A program made the position numbers and the translations under genes. Positions 51,322-59,790 of a stretch of DNA of 64,000 nt are shown here, in pieces. This DNA comes from Rhodoferax sediminis (lineage in GTDB: Bacteria; Pseudomonadota; Gammaproteobacteria; Burkholderiales; Burkholderiaceae_C), in NCBI RefSeq assembly GCF_006970865.1, contig NZ_CP035503.1, forward strand, positions 1,811,001 through 1,875,000. Reading direction: 5' to 3'. Numbering within the stretch: position 1 is the first letter of the stretch; each line of letters opens with the position of its first letter. The notes beneath the pieces are model-generated. The model did no database searches. It was not told the origin of the DNA and worked only from the letters and a program-made list of their open reading frames with translations.

Positions 51322-52518
51322 ATGCCCCTGCCATTTGCCGATCGACTCAATAACGTCGAAACCTCCGCCATCCGCGAACTTTTCAAGCTGCTGGGCAAGC
51401 CCGGCATCATTTCGTTCGCCGGCGGCTTTCCGGACAGCGCCATGTTCGACGTGGAAGGCATCAAGGAAGCCGTCAATGCGGCGCTGGCCCAAGACCCTGG
51501 CGCCGCGCTGCAATACGGCGCCACAGAAGGCTACAACCCGCTGCGCGAACAGCTCGCCGCCTTCATGGCCGGCAAGGGCGTGAAGGACCTGGCGCCCGAG
51601 GGCCTGATCGTCACCACCGGCAGCCAGCAGGCGCTGGACCTGATCGGCAAGACCCTGATCGGTCCCGGCGACAAGGTGATCGTGGAGGCGCCGACTTTTC
51701 TTGCCACCATCCAGTGCTTTCGCCTGTATGGCGCGGACGTCATCAGCGCACCGATCGACGCGAACGGCGTGCAGACCGACGTGCTGGAAAAACTCATCGC
51801 CGAACACAAACCGAAATTTGTTTATCTGATTCCCACCTTCGGCAACCCCAGCGGGACCCTGCTGGGCCTGGAGCGGCGTAAAAAGGTGCTGGAGCTTGCC
51901 ATCAAATACCAGACGCTGATCGTGGAGGACGATCCGTATGGCGACCTGTACTTCAACGAGGCGCCGCCCCCGTCCATCCTGGCGCTCAGCAGCCAGGTGC
52001 CCGGCAGCCGCGACTGGCTGGCGCACTGCGGCACCATGAGCAAGGTGCTGAGCCCCGGCCTGCGCGTGGGCTGGATGGTGGCACCGCCCGAGTTGCTGGC
52101 CAAGGCCACCATGTGCAAGCAGTTCAGCGACGCGCACACCAGCACCTTCGCCCAGGCCACCGCCGCGCAATACCTCAAGGCCGGCCGCATGCCCGCCACG
52201 CTGGCGCATGTGCGCAAGGTTTACGCCGAGCGCGCCCAGGCCATGGGCAACGCGCTGCGCAAGGACCTGGGCGACGCCATCGAGTTTGTGCAGCCGCAGG
52301 GCGGCCTGTTCGTCTGGGCGCGCCTCACGGGCGCGGGCGGCAAGGTGAAGGATGGCAATGAGCTGGCCAGGCGCGCGATCGAGAAGGGCGTGGCCTTTGT
52401 GCCGGGCGCGCCGTTTTATGCGAACAACCCGGATCTATCGACCCTGCGGCTCAGCTTTGCGACGGCGGATGTGGCGAAGATTGAGGAGGGGATTGGGCGG
52501 TTGGGGCAGGCGATTTGA
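51322..52518 (+). CDS. PLP-dependent aminotransferase, class I/II fold
   Basis: The 398-residue fold-type I aminotransferase has FAGGFPDSAMFDVEGIKEAV, YGATEGYNPLREQLA, IVTTGSQQALDL, IPTFGNPSGTL, VEDDPYGDLYF and the PLP lysine in GTMSKVLSPGLRVGW. This pattern is typical of 2-aminoadipate/aromatic (LysN/KAT-like) transaminases. Substrate is not decided by sequence alone. Its TGA overlaps the TTG start of the HEPN-like gene, although that gene's composition differs sharply. Confidence 0.9.
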   Translation: MPLPFADRLNNVETSAIRELFKLLGKPGIISFAGGFPDSAMFDVEGIKEAVNAALAQDPGAALQYGATEGYNPLREQLAAFMAGKGVKDLAPEGLIVTTGSQQALDLIGKTLIGPGDKVIVEAPTFLATIQCFRLYGADVISAPIDANGVQTDVLEKLIAEHKPKFVYLIPTFGNPSGTLLGLERRKKVLELAIKYQTLIVEDDPYGDLYFNEAPPPSILALSSQVPGSRDWLAHCGTMSKVLSPGLRVGWMVAPPELLAKATMCKQFSDAHTSTFAQATAAQYLKAGRMPATLAHVRKVYAERAQAMGNALRKDLGDAIEFVQPQGGLFVWARLTGAGGKVKDGNELARRAIEKGVAFVPGAPFYANNPDLSTLRLSFATADVAKIEEGIGRLGQAI

Positions 52519-53018
52519 GTGATTCGGCGGATTCATTAGCCTCGACATCTGCGTCCGACCTACCTGCACTCGAAAGTGTGACTGAGAGCCACCAACAAGA
52601 CGAACGCTGGGCGCACCTCGTTGCATTGGATAACGAACTTCTCAAGGGCGGAGTCATTCTTTCCGAGTGGTGTAGCTTTATCGTTCGAGAGGCCGATCTT
52701 GCGTTTGTGCATGGGGCGCACTTGGCCTCCATTTTGACGGCTGTGTCGGGCATCGAGACATACCTTCGGTCGGAATATTCGGAGACAGGCAGAAAGCGGC
52801 TTGTCGAATTGATCAATCGCGCTCCTATCCACGAAGCCCTAAAAAAGGATCTTCACTTGCTGCGTAAATACCGCAACAAGTGGGTACATATTGACGAGCC
52901 ATGGAATGATAAAACTCTTCTCGAACGACCGGAGGGGACAGAACGTGAGCTTGAAAAAATGGCATTGTTCGCTGCACGGCTGCTACGCAGAACCATTTAT
53001 GAGAATCAATGGATATAG
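52515..53018 (+). CDS. HEPN-like small helical protein
   Basis: The 167-residue soluble protein is mostly helical. Near the C-terminus LRKYRNKWVHIDEPW contains R120 and H125 in the Rx4H spacing typical of HEPN ribonucleases and their relatives. The first 25 residues are S/A/E-rich and probably disordered. The start is TTG 52515, overlapping the aminotransferase stop; no other start in this frame suits better. It opens an operon whose other products are PIN, ASCH and P-loop proteins. HEPN proteins often act as toxins or RNA-targeting effectors; here that is inference. Confidence 0.6.
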   Translation: MSDSADSLASTSASDLPALESVTESHQQDERWAHLVALDNELLKGGVILSEWCSFIVREADLAFVHGAHLASILTAVSGIETYLRSEYSETGRKRLVELINRAPIHEALKKDLHLLRKYRNKWVHIDEPWNDKTLLERPEGTERELEKMALFAARLLRRTIYENQWI

Positions 53019-53051
53019 CGCGTCGATCGCGTATTACTCCAACGGTGCATT

Positions 53052-54527
53052 TTGAGTCAACGGCTTCGATTTCTTCTTGACACGAACATCCTGATACCCC
53101 TTCAGGATTCGATGCTTGTGCTTGAACCAAGCCTTGCCAATTTCGTTCGATTGGCTGGGGTTGGTGGGCATCAACTGCTGTACCACCCGGCGTCCAAGAC
53201 GGATATTGATAGAGACAAAAACACTCAAAGGCGAGCGCGAACACTGGCGCGGCTTCAACAGTACACGAAGCTTGAAGGGGCACCGGCAAGCCCGCGCAAC
53301 ACGGCGCAAACGTCGGCAAATGATGCATGTGATAACGACATCCTCCATGCCCTCGAATGCTCAGCCGTTCATGCCCTAGTAACTGAAGACAAAGAAATCC
53401 ACACGAAAGCGCGCCAAGCGGGCTTTGGTCATCAGGTCTACAACATTCAGACGGCTGAAGACTGGCTTCGCCGTTTGCATGAGCCTGCGGAAGTTCACCT
53501 ACCAAACATTGAGGACGTACCCATGTACAGCCTCACCAACCAGCTCAATTCGACCTTGTTTGATAGCCTACGTGCCAGTTATGACACGCCGCAACGAAGT
53601 TTCGACGCCTGGTTTCGTGAAAAGGCCCGAACCGGTCGAAACGCATGGATAGCCCGAGTTGACCAAGGCGCGGTTGAAGCGATTTGCATTTACGCATTGC
53701 AAACGGATGAGGTCATCAATGACGCCAAAGATCGCCTTCAGGGGCTTTCACTGAAGCTCTGCACATTCAAGGTCGGTGAACAGATTCGAGGTCGAAAAAT
53801 TGGTGAGCTTTTTCTGAAGGCTGCCTTTCGTTTCGCCACTGACAGCCGATGCGAAAACATCTTCGTGCACACCAGTGACGATCAGTTTTATCTCTTGGAT
53901 TTACTCAGGGACTTTGGTTTTGAGAAACGGGGAATGTACGGCACCGACATCATGCTGGTGAAGGCGCACCCTTCTTCTCCGCCTAATGTCGACATTCCGG
54001 CAATCGACTATGCCAGGCTGTACTTTCCCCACTATCGGAAAGATTTCACTGTGCGTAAGTTTCTAGTCCCGATTCAACCGCAATATCACCAGATTCTTTT
54101 CCCCGACTTGGCTCGCCAAGCGCAGCTATTTGGCAGCAGTTCAGTCGCCGGCAATGCCATCAAGCAGGCATATCTCTGCAAGGCCCCAACCAATCAAGTT
54201 CAGCCGGGTGACATTGTTCTTTTCTACAGGACGGGCGATGAAAGGGCCGTAACAACAATTGGCATTGTGGAACGCTATGAGGTGCATGAAAACGCCACGA
54301 ACATCATACAAATAGTCAGCCGCCGCACGGTATACAGCCAAAAGGATATTGAGGCTATGACCAGTACACCCATCAAGGTGATGCTGTTTCGCGTTGCCGG
54401 ACACTTTCAATCACCCATTTCATATTCAAGCCTAAGACAAGAAAACGTCGTGTCAGGCGCGATCCAGTCGATTACAAAAATTTCCGATGACTCTTTTTCC
54501 AGATTACTCAGACTCTCCCAGGGGTAG
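53052..54527 (+). CDS. PIN nuclease - GNAT - PUA/EVE-like fusion protein
   Basis: The 491-residue protein has three parts. Residues 1-140 are a PIN nuclease: D10 in RFLLDTNILIP, D94/D96 in ACDNDILHALE and E112/D113 in LVTEDKEIHTKA give the acidic cluster. Residues about 180-310 look like a GNAT acyltransferase (ICIYALQTDE; GEQIRGRKIGELFLKAAFRF as the acetyl-CoA loop; LLRDFGFEKRGMYGTDIMLV). Residues about 345-491 resemble a PUA/EVE-type RNA-base-binding fold (VQPGDIVLFYRTGDER, TIGIVERYEV). The start is TTG 53052, the only usable one after the previous stop in the same frame. It overlaps the ASCH gene by 41 bases. Confidence 0.7.
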   Translation: MSQRLRFLLDTNILIPLQDSMLVLEPSLANFVRLAGVGGHQLLYHPASKTDIDRDKNTQRRARTLARLQQYTKLEGAPASPRNTAQTSANDACDNDILHALECSAVHALVTEDKEIHTKARQAGFGHQVYNIQTAEDWLRRLHEPAEVHLPNIEDVPMYSLTNQLNSTLFDSLRASYDTPQRSFDAWFREKARTGRNAWIARVDQGAVEAICIYALQTDEVINDAKDRLQGLSLKLCTFKVGEQIRGRKIGELFLKAAFRFATDSRCENIFVHTSDDQFYLLDLLRDFGFEKRGMYGTDIMLVKAHPSSPPNVDIPAIDYARLYFPHYRKDFTVRKFLVPIQPQYHQILFPDLARQAQLFGSSSVAGNAIKQAYLCKAPTNQVQPGDIVLFYRTGDERAVTTIGIVERYEVHENATNIIQIVSRRTVYSQKDIEAMTSTPIKVMLFRVAGHFQSPISYSSLRQENVVSGAIQSITKISDDSFSRLLRLSQG

Positions 54528-54951
54528 CGCGATTTTGCTATCTGTGAAGCCCAAGTTTGCCGACCTCATTGTTGCAGGTAGCAAGCAGGTCGAACTACGT
54601 CGCTCCATTCCGGCACTGCCTGTCGGTACTATCGCCATTTACTCATCTTCGCCCGTTCAATCCATCGTGGCATTGGCAGATGTGCAGGAAACCATCGAGG
54701 CCAGGCCATCCAGGCTTTGGACTCTGGCAAGGGAAAATGGCGGCGGTTTGACAAAGGCAGAATTACTTGTCTACTTCGATGCAAAGAAAACTGGATTTGC
54801 CTTAATGCTGGAAAACGTTCGAGTATTTGATATGCCTGTCAATCCAAAGAAGATATTCAAGTTATTCACTCCACCTCAGTCGTTCAAATATCTGGCAGCA
54901 AAAGAGCTACAAAAACTTGTGGCATTGCTGGAGCCAAGGGACGCCAAGTGA
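54487..54951 (+). CDS. ASCH-domain protein
   Basis: The 154-residue protein has a recognisable ASCH/PUA-like fold: AILLSVKPKFADLIVAGSKQ followed by VELRRSIP, TIAIYSSSPVQSIVALADV, and the later KTGFALMLENVRVFD. ASCH domains bind RNA or modified nucleosides and occur in deaminase- and translation-related proteins. The gene overlaps the PIN-GNAT gene by 41 bases and the next gene by four (ATG 54948), so production is coupled. The first 14 residues may be an extension dictated by the overlap. Confidence 0.75.
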   Translation: MTLFPDYSDSPRGSAILLSVKPKFADLIVAGSKQVELRRSIPALPVGTIAIYSSSPVQSIVALADVQETIEARPSRLWTLARENGGGLTKAELLVYFDAKKTGFALMLENVRVFDMPVNPKKIFKLFTPPQSFKYLAAKELQKLVALLEPRDAK

Positions 54952-55478
54952 GTGTGATTTTTTTGGCAGGAGTTCATGGAGTCGGCAAAGGTTTCCTTGG
55001 CGCTCCAGTTGCCGAGTCGTTGGGGTTAAACCACTTTACGGCGAGTCAACTCATCCGTGAAGAAAAAGGCCGTGCGACTTGGGGAGTTGATAAGCGCGTT
55101 GCAGAGCTTGACGATAACCAGTCTGCCTTGATTCGTGCAGTCAGGCAACGGCGGGAGGCGGGGCGAGACATCTTGCTGGACGGTCACTTTGTGCTTCGTA
55201 GCTCGTCTGGTGAGTTGGTGCGGCTGATGACTGAGGTGTTCGCCGATCTTCATTTGGCAGGCGTTATTCTTCTGACCGAAGACCCTCAGACCATAGCTGA
55301 CAGGCTTATCGGAAGAGACGAAATGGTGGCGAGTACTGAGTCCATCGTGGAACTCGCCGCTGAGGAGTCGGCACATGCTCACGATGTGTGCAGTGCGCTG
55401 CAAGTTCCGCTAACCGTTCTCCGTTGGCCTAACGAGCGGACGCTGACAGAAGCAGTTACTCGGTTGCTGAAGACGTAG
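54948..55478 (+). CDS. P-loop nucleotide kinase-like ATPase
   Basis: The 176-residue protein has the adenylate-kinase-like P-loop fold: VIFLAGVHGVGKGFLGAPVA (Walker A), a SQLIREE helix, DILLDGHFVLRSS with an acidic Walker-B-like residue, and GVILLTEDPQTIADRLIGRD as the lid region. The residue after the P-loop lysine (K14) is G15 instead of S or T, unusual for an active kinase. AAA_18/archaeal-adenylate-kinase-like families are the nearest I can name. It ends the HEPN-PIN-ASCH operon and may phosphorylate an RNA end or nucleotide; this is inference. Confidence 0.65.
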   Translation: MSVIFLAGVHGVGKGFLGAPVAESLGLNHFTASQLIREEKGRATWGVDKRVAELDDNQSALIRAVRQRREAGRDILLDGHFVLRSSSGELVRLMTEVFADLHLAGVILLTEDPQTIADRLIGRDEMVASTESIVELAAEESAHAHDVCSALQVPLTVLRWPNERTLTEAVTRLLKT

Positions 55479-55575
55479 CAAAGACTCTGTGCGCTACAGC
55501 CTGCATTGCACCAATGCGATTGGCGTAATTGGGATCAGCCTCAAATTGCTCCCAATAGGCCCGCCCCATTCCGCT

Positions 55576-56304
55576 CTATTTGCTGCCCTGCGACACCAGC
55601 ACCGGCTTGTCCCGGTACAGCTCCGGCATCATGGTTTTGAGGTTGGCAATCTTCGGCAGGTCGAACGTCGCGATATAGGGCGAATTCGGGTGCAGCGTGG
55701 CGTAGTCCTGGTGGTAGGCCTCGGCGGGGTAAAAGGCGAGCGGCGGCGTGAGCGCCGTGAGCTGGGTCACGATCTTGTGCGGGAAGACCCGGGCGGCGTC
55801 CAGTTGCGCGATGTAGCGCTCGGCCACCTGCTTCTGGCCGGCGTTCTCGTAAAAGATGTCGGAGCGGTACTGCGTGCCCGCGTCGGGGCCCTGGCGGTTC
55901 AGGGTGGTCGGGTCGTGCGCGACCGAGAAATAAATCTGCAGCAGCTTGCCGTAGGAGATCTGTTTGGGGTCGTACGTGACCTGCACCGATTCGGCATGAC
56001 CCGTGGTGCCGGTGCTCACAATTTCATAGCTGGCGGTCGGCTTGCTGCCTCCGGCGTAGCCCGATACGGCATCCAGTACACCCTTGGTGTGCTGAAAGAC
56101 TCCCTGCACGCCCCAGAAGCAGCCGCCGGCAAACACGGCCGTCTCGCGGGTCGCTTGGGCGTTGGCCGGCATGTCGAACGCCGGCGCGGGCAGCCTGACG
56201 GCGCTTTCTGCAGCCGCGCTGCGCATGCCGCCGCCCATGTAAACCCAGGCAGATACGGCGAGCACGCCGCCGACGATGAGAAGGAGTGAATTACGCATGG
56301 TCAT
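55576..56304 (-). CDS. msrA: Peptide methionine sulfoxide reductase A, exported
   Basis: The 242-residue enzyme has an N-terminal hydrophobic signal/anchor (SLLLIVGGVLAVSAWVYM) and the MsrA active site FAGGCFWGVQGVF. SGYAGG, TTGHAESVQVTYDP and the late PAEAYHQDY complete the family pattern. The active-site cysteine is the only cysteine in the protein, so the usual resolving cysteine is missing. It repairs S-methionine sulfoxide in exported proteins. Its ATG overlaps the msrB stop by four bases. Confidence 0.92.
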   Translation of the reverse strand: MTMRNSLLLIVGGVLAVSAWVYMGGGMRSAAAESAVRLPAPAFDMPANAQATRETAVFAGGCFWGVQGVFQHTKGVLDAVSGYAGGSKPTASYEIVSTGTTGHAESVQVTYDPKQISYGKLLQIYFSVAHDPTTLNRQGPDAGTQYRSDIFYENAGQKQVAERYIAQLDAARVFPHKIVTQLTALTPPLAFYPAEAYHQDYATLHPNSPYIATFDLPKIANLKTMMPELYRDKPVLVSQGSK

Positions 56305-56792
56305 GCCGCCTTGAAAATCAGGGCCAGACCGTTCATGCAGTAGCGCAGTCCGGTGGGTTTGGGGCCGTCGTCAAACACGTGGCCCAGGTGCCCGCCGCAG
56401 CGGCGGCACAGCACTTCGGTCCGCTTCATGAACAGGCTGGTGTCGCTTTGCTCCACCACGGCATGGTCCAGGGGCTGCCAGAAGCTGGGCCAGCCGGTGC
56501 CGCTGTCGAACTTGGTGGCGGATGAGAAAAGCGGCAGGGCGCAGCCCGCGCAGCTGAAAACGCCGGCGCGCTTTTCCTTGTCCAGCGGGCTGCTGAAAGG
56601 CCGCTCCGTGCCGGCCTGGCGCAGGATGTGGTACTGGTCGGGCGTGAGCAGTTTTTGCCATTCGGCGTCGGTGTGCGTCACCTCGTAGGCTTGCGCCGCA
56701 GACGCGGGGGTGCCCGCAAACAGGCCGCGCGCACCTGCCAGAACGCCAGTCAAAGCGCCAAGGCCTAACAGAATATTTCTTCGGCTCTTCAT
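56301..56792 (-). CDS. msrB: Peptide methionine sulfoxide reductase B, exported (Tat-like signal)
   Basis: The 163-residue enzyme has a twin-arginine-type signal (KSRRNILLGLGALTGVLAGA, then a cleavage-type ASA) and the MsrB domain. Zinc ligands are in SCAGCALPLF and LCRRCGGHLGHVFDDGP; the catalytic cysteine is in GLRYCMNGLAL. It reduces R-methionine sulfoxide. The start ATG 56792 gives the compact Tat signal; an ATG eight codons upstream is possible. It forms an operon with msrA. Confidence 0.92.
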   Translation of the reverse strand: MKSRRNILLGLGALTGVLAGARGLFAGTPASAAQAYEVTHTDAEWQKLLTPDQYHILRQAGTERPFSSPLDKEKRAGVFSCAGCALPLFSSATKFDSGTGWPSFWQPLDHAVVEQSDTSLFMKRTEVLCRRCGGHLGHVFDDGPKPTGLRYCMNGLALIFKAA

Positions 56793-56850
56793 GGGGCTTC
56801 CTTTCGCTTGAGCCATTGTGGCTTCAGGGATTGGTCGGCGCGGCCGGGCG

Positions 56851-56886
56851 TTTCTTACAGTTGCGACGCCAGCAGGGGCAATCGGG
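56851..56886 (+). repeat. 36-bp direct repeat, left copy
   Basis: TTTCTTACAGTTGCGACGCC followed by AGCAGGGG and AATCGGG recurs at 60668-60703 with one substitution. The two copies bracket the CBS/PEP-synthase/nitroreductase module. Nothing in either copy looks like a transposon end, so they may be recombination scars or members of a dispersed repeat family. Confidence 0.75.
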
Positions 56887-56891
56887 TCCGC

Positions 56892-57305
56892 TCAGTTGCC
56901 GCTTTCCTGATCGGGCGCGGCGGCGCCTTCGGCCGCGAAGCGGCGCACGAAGTCGAGCGACGAGACAACCCCTTGCAGCAAGTCCCCCTCCATCACCACC
57001 ACATGGTGAATCCCGTGCGTTGCCATCATCCAGGCCACGCTGCTGGCGTCGGCGTCAGGCGTCACCGTTACCGGCTTGTAGGTGCAGAGCTCCCAGGCAC
57101 GGACCTGTTGCGCGTCGCGCCGTGTGGCGTGGAACTGCAGCAGGTCGGAGGCGCTGATGACGCCCACGATGGCGCCACCCGGGTCCTGTACCGGCACCCA
57201 GGACAGACCTTTGTCCGCCACCAGACGCTCGACCACTTCGATGCTGTCGTCCATGCTGGCGGTCCATACGCTGCGCTGCATCATGGACGAGATCGGTGTT
57301 TTCAT
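56892..57305 (-). CDS. Tandem CBS-domain protein
   Basis: The 137-residue protein consists of a CBS pair: residues 5-60 (MMQRSVWTASMDDSIEVVER, VGVISASDLLQF) and about 70-125 (CTYKPVTVTPDADASSVAWM, LLQGVVSSLDFVRRF). CBS pairs bind adenine nucleotides. The gene directly follows the PEP synthase gene (17-base gap) and may adjust that enzyme or sense energy charge. ATG 57305 is used. Confidence 0.88.
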   Translation of the reverse strand: MKTPISSMMQRSVWTASMDDSIEVVERLVADKGLSWVPVQDPGGAIVGVISASDLLQFHATRRDAQQVRAWELCTYKPVTVTPDADASSVAWMMATHGIHHVVVMEGDLLQGVVSSLDFVRRFAAEGAAAPDQESGN

Positions 57306-57322
57306 GGTGTTTCCTTCGCGAA

Positions 57323-59755
57323 TCATTCGTTCACACCGCGCGCCGGCCGCCCGAGTTCCCGTTCCACCGCCAACACGTCGCGGGTGGTCCGCAGGAAGGT
57401 GTCCGGGGTCACGCTCATGGAGTCGATGCCGAGTTCCACCAGGTAACGCGCGATCTCTGGATAGTCTGACGGCGCCTGGCCACAGATCCCGACGTGGCGC
57501 CGGTTGCGCTTGGCGCCGGCGATGGTCTGGCGGATCATCTCCTTGACGCCCTCGTCGCGTTCGTCGAAGTCGAACGCCACAATCTCCGAATCCCGGTCCA
57601 CACCCAGCATGAGCTGGGTCAGATCGTTGGAGCCTATCGAAAAACCGTCGAACAGCCGCGCGAAGGCGTCGATCTGGATCACGTTGTTGGGAATCTCGCA
57701 CATCACGTAGATTTCCAGCCCGTTGACCCCGCTGCGCAGCCCTTGCGCCGCCATGGCGTCCAGTACCCGCTGGCCTTCCTCCACGCGGCGGCAGAACGGA
57801 ATCATGAGCCGCACGTTGTCCAGGCCCATCTCCTCGCGCACGCGTTTCATGGCCGCGCATTCAAGCTCGAACCCGCGCGCGTAGGCCGGATGCGAATAAC
57901 GCGATGCGCCGCGAAAACCGATCATCGGGTTGGCTTCGGCCGGCTCGAACCAGCGCCCGCCGAGCAGGCTGGCATATTCATTCGTCTTGAAGTCGGACAT
58001 GCGCACAATCACCGGCTTCGGATAAAAAGCCGCAGCGATGGTTCCCACGCCCTCGGACAACTGGCGCACGAAATAGTCCTGCGGGCGGGCATAACCCTGC
58101 GTCAGGCGCGCGATCTGCGCGCGCACGGCCTCGTCTGCAACCTTTTCCGGGTGCACCAGGGCCATCGGATGCACCTTGATGTCCTCGGCAATGATGAATT
58201 CCATACGCGCCAGCCCGACGCCGTCAGTCGGCAGCAGCGCCGTCTGGAAAGCCAGGTCCGGATTACCCAGGTTGACCATGAGGTGCGTGTGCGGGCGCGC
58301 CAGGGATGAGACGTCGGTGCTGGTGCGGGTGAAGGCGATGGCGCCGGCATAGACATGGCCGGTGTTGCCTTCGGCGCACGACACCGTGATTTCCTCGCCG
58401 GTGGCGATGCTGCTGGTGGCATTGCCGCAGCCGACCACGGCCGGGATGCCAAGCTCGCGCGCCACGATTGCCGCATGGCAGGTGCGCCCGCCCCGGTTCG
58501 TGACCACCGCAGCGGCGATCTTCAGCACCGTACCCCAGTCCGGCGTGGTGGCGTCGGCGATCAGAACCTCGCCTGGCTGGAACTCGTCAAGCTGCGCCAC
58601 GTGGGTGATGACGCGCGCCTTGCCGGTCACCACCGACGTGCCGACCGCGCGCCCGCTGACGCGCACCACGCCGCGCGCGGCCAGTTGGTACTCGTGCACC
58701 AGGCTCAACGGCTTTTGCGATGCCACCGTCTCCGGGCGCGCCTGGACGATGTAGATCTCGCCATCCAGGCCGTCCTTGGCCCACTCGACGTCCATCGGCG
58801 TGGGTCGCCCGGCCTCACGACTGTAGTGGTCCTCGATCGTCACCGCCGCGTCGGCGAGCGTCAGCACTTCCGCGTCGTTGATGCAGAAACGCTGCTGCTC
58901 TTCGAGCGGCGTGGGCACGTTGCGCGTCGTGTCGCGCCCGGCCGCCGATGCGTACACCATGCGGATTTCCTTGCCACCGAGCCGACGCCGCAGCACCGCG
59001 CGGTGGCCGCTGCGCAGCGTCGGCTTGAAGACGTAGAACTCGTCCGGATCGACCGTCCCCTGGACCACGTTTTCGCCCAGTCCGTAGGCGCCGGTGATGA
59101 ACACCGCGTCGCGGAACCCGGTCTCGGTATCGAGCGAAAACATGACGCCGCTGGCGGCGCGGTCGGAGCGCACCATCTTCATGACGCCTACCGACAGGAA
59201 CACCTTGAAATGGTCGAAACCGTGGTCCACGCGGTAGCTGATCGCCCGGTCCTTGAACAGGCTGGCGAAACACTGGCGGACCGAGTCGAGCAGGCGCGCC
59301 TCGCCGGCCACGTTGAGGTAACTTTCATGCTGGCCCGCGAAACTCGCCGTCGGCAGGTCCTCCGCGGTGGCGGAACTGCGCACCGCCAGGGTGAGCGCGT
59401 CGCCGTACTCGTCGCGCAGCTTCCGGTACGCGGCCAGAATCTCGGCCGCCAGGTCGGGGGGCAGCGGCGCGGCCAGGACCACGTCACGGGCGGCCCGGGC
59501 ACGACGCGCCAGGTCGTTGACGTCGCCCACGTCCAGCCCGTCGAGCGCCTGGTGCAGCGCCGGCCAGGCGTTGGCCTGATCGAGCACAGCGCGGTAGGCC
59601 TGCGCCGTGATGGCGAATCCGTTCGGAACTTTCACGCCTTGCGCCGTGAGCCGGCTGTACATCTCGCCAAGCGAGGCGTTCTTGCCGCCAACCAGGGGTA
59701 CATCGGCGTCGCCGATCTGATTGAACCAGCGGATGTAGTGGGGAGCGGAATTCAT
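57323..59755 (-). CDS. ppsA: Phosphoenolpyruvate synthase
   Basis: The 810-residue PEP synthase converts pyruvate and ATP to PEP, AMP and phosphate. The N-terminal ATP-grasp part has VGGKNASLGEMYSRL, LAVRSSATAEDLPTASFAGQ and MDVEWAKDG. The swivelling phosphohistidine domain has TNRGGRTCHAAIVARELG with the catalytic histidine. The C-terminal TIM barrel has PMIGFRGASRY and the cysteine loop HVGICGQAPSD. The start is ATG 59755; the longer frame adds 14 residues overlapping the next gene. Co-location with CBS and nitroreductase genes suggests a redox- or energy-responsive module. Confidence 0.94.
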   Translation of the reverse strand: MNSAPHYIRWFNQIGDADVPLVGGKNASLGEMYSRLTAQGVKVPNGFAITAQAYRAVLDQANAWPALHQALDGLDVGDVNDLARRARAARDVVLAAPLPPDLAAEILAAYRKLRDEYGDALTLAVRSSATAEDLPTASFAGQHESYLNVAGEARLLDSVRQCFASLFKDRAISYRVDHGFDHFKVFLSVGVMKMVRSDRAASGVMFSLDTETGFRDAVFITGAYGLGENVVQGTVDPDEFYVFKPTLRSGHRAVLRRRLGGKEIRMVYASAAGRDTTRNVPTPLEEQQRFCINDAEVLTLADAAVTIEDHYSREAGRPTPMDVEWAKDGLDGEIYIVQARPETVASQKPLSLVHEYQLAARGVVRVSGRAVGTSVVTGKARVITHVAQLDEFQPGEVLIADATTPDWGTVLKIAAAVVTNRGGRTCHAAIVARELGIPAVVGCGNATSSIATGEEITVSCAEGNTGHVYAGAIAFTRTSTDVSSLARPHTHLMVNLGNPDLAFQTALLPTDGVGLARMEFIIAEDIKVHPMALVHPEKVADEAVRAQIARLTQGYARPQDYFVRQLSEGVGTIAAAFYPKPVIVRMSDFKTNEYASLLGGRWFEPAEANPMIGFRGASRYSHPAYARGFELECAAMKRVREEMGLDNVRLMIPFCRRVEEGQRVLDAMAAQGLRSGVNGLEIYVMCEIPNNVIQIDAFARLFDGFSIGSNDLTQLMLGVDRDSEIVAFDFDERDEGVKEMIRQTIAGAKRNRRHVGICGQAPSDYPEIARYLVELGIDSMSVTPDTFLRTTRDVLAVERELGRPARGVNE

Positions 59756-59790
59756 GATGGCGGCCTTGCGGGTTTGGGATGGGAGGGGTG

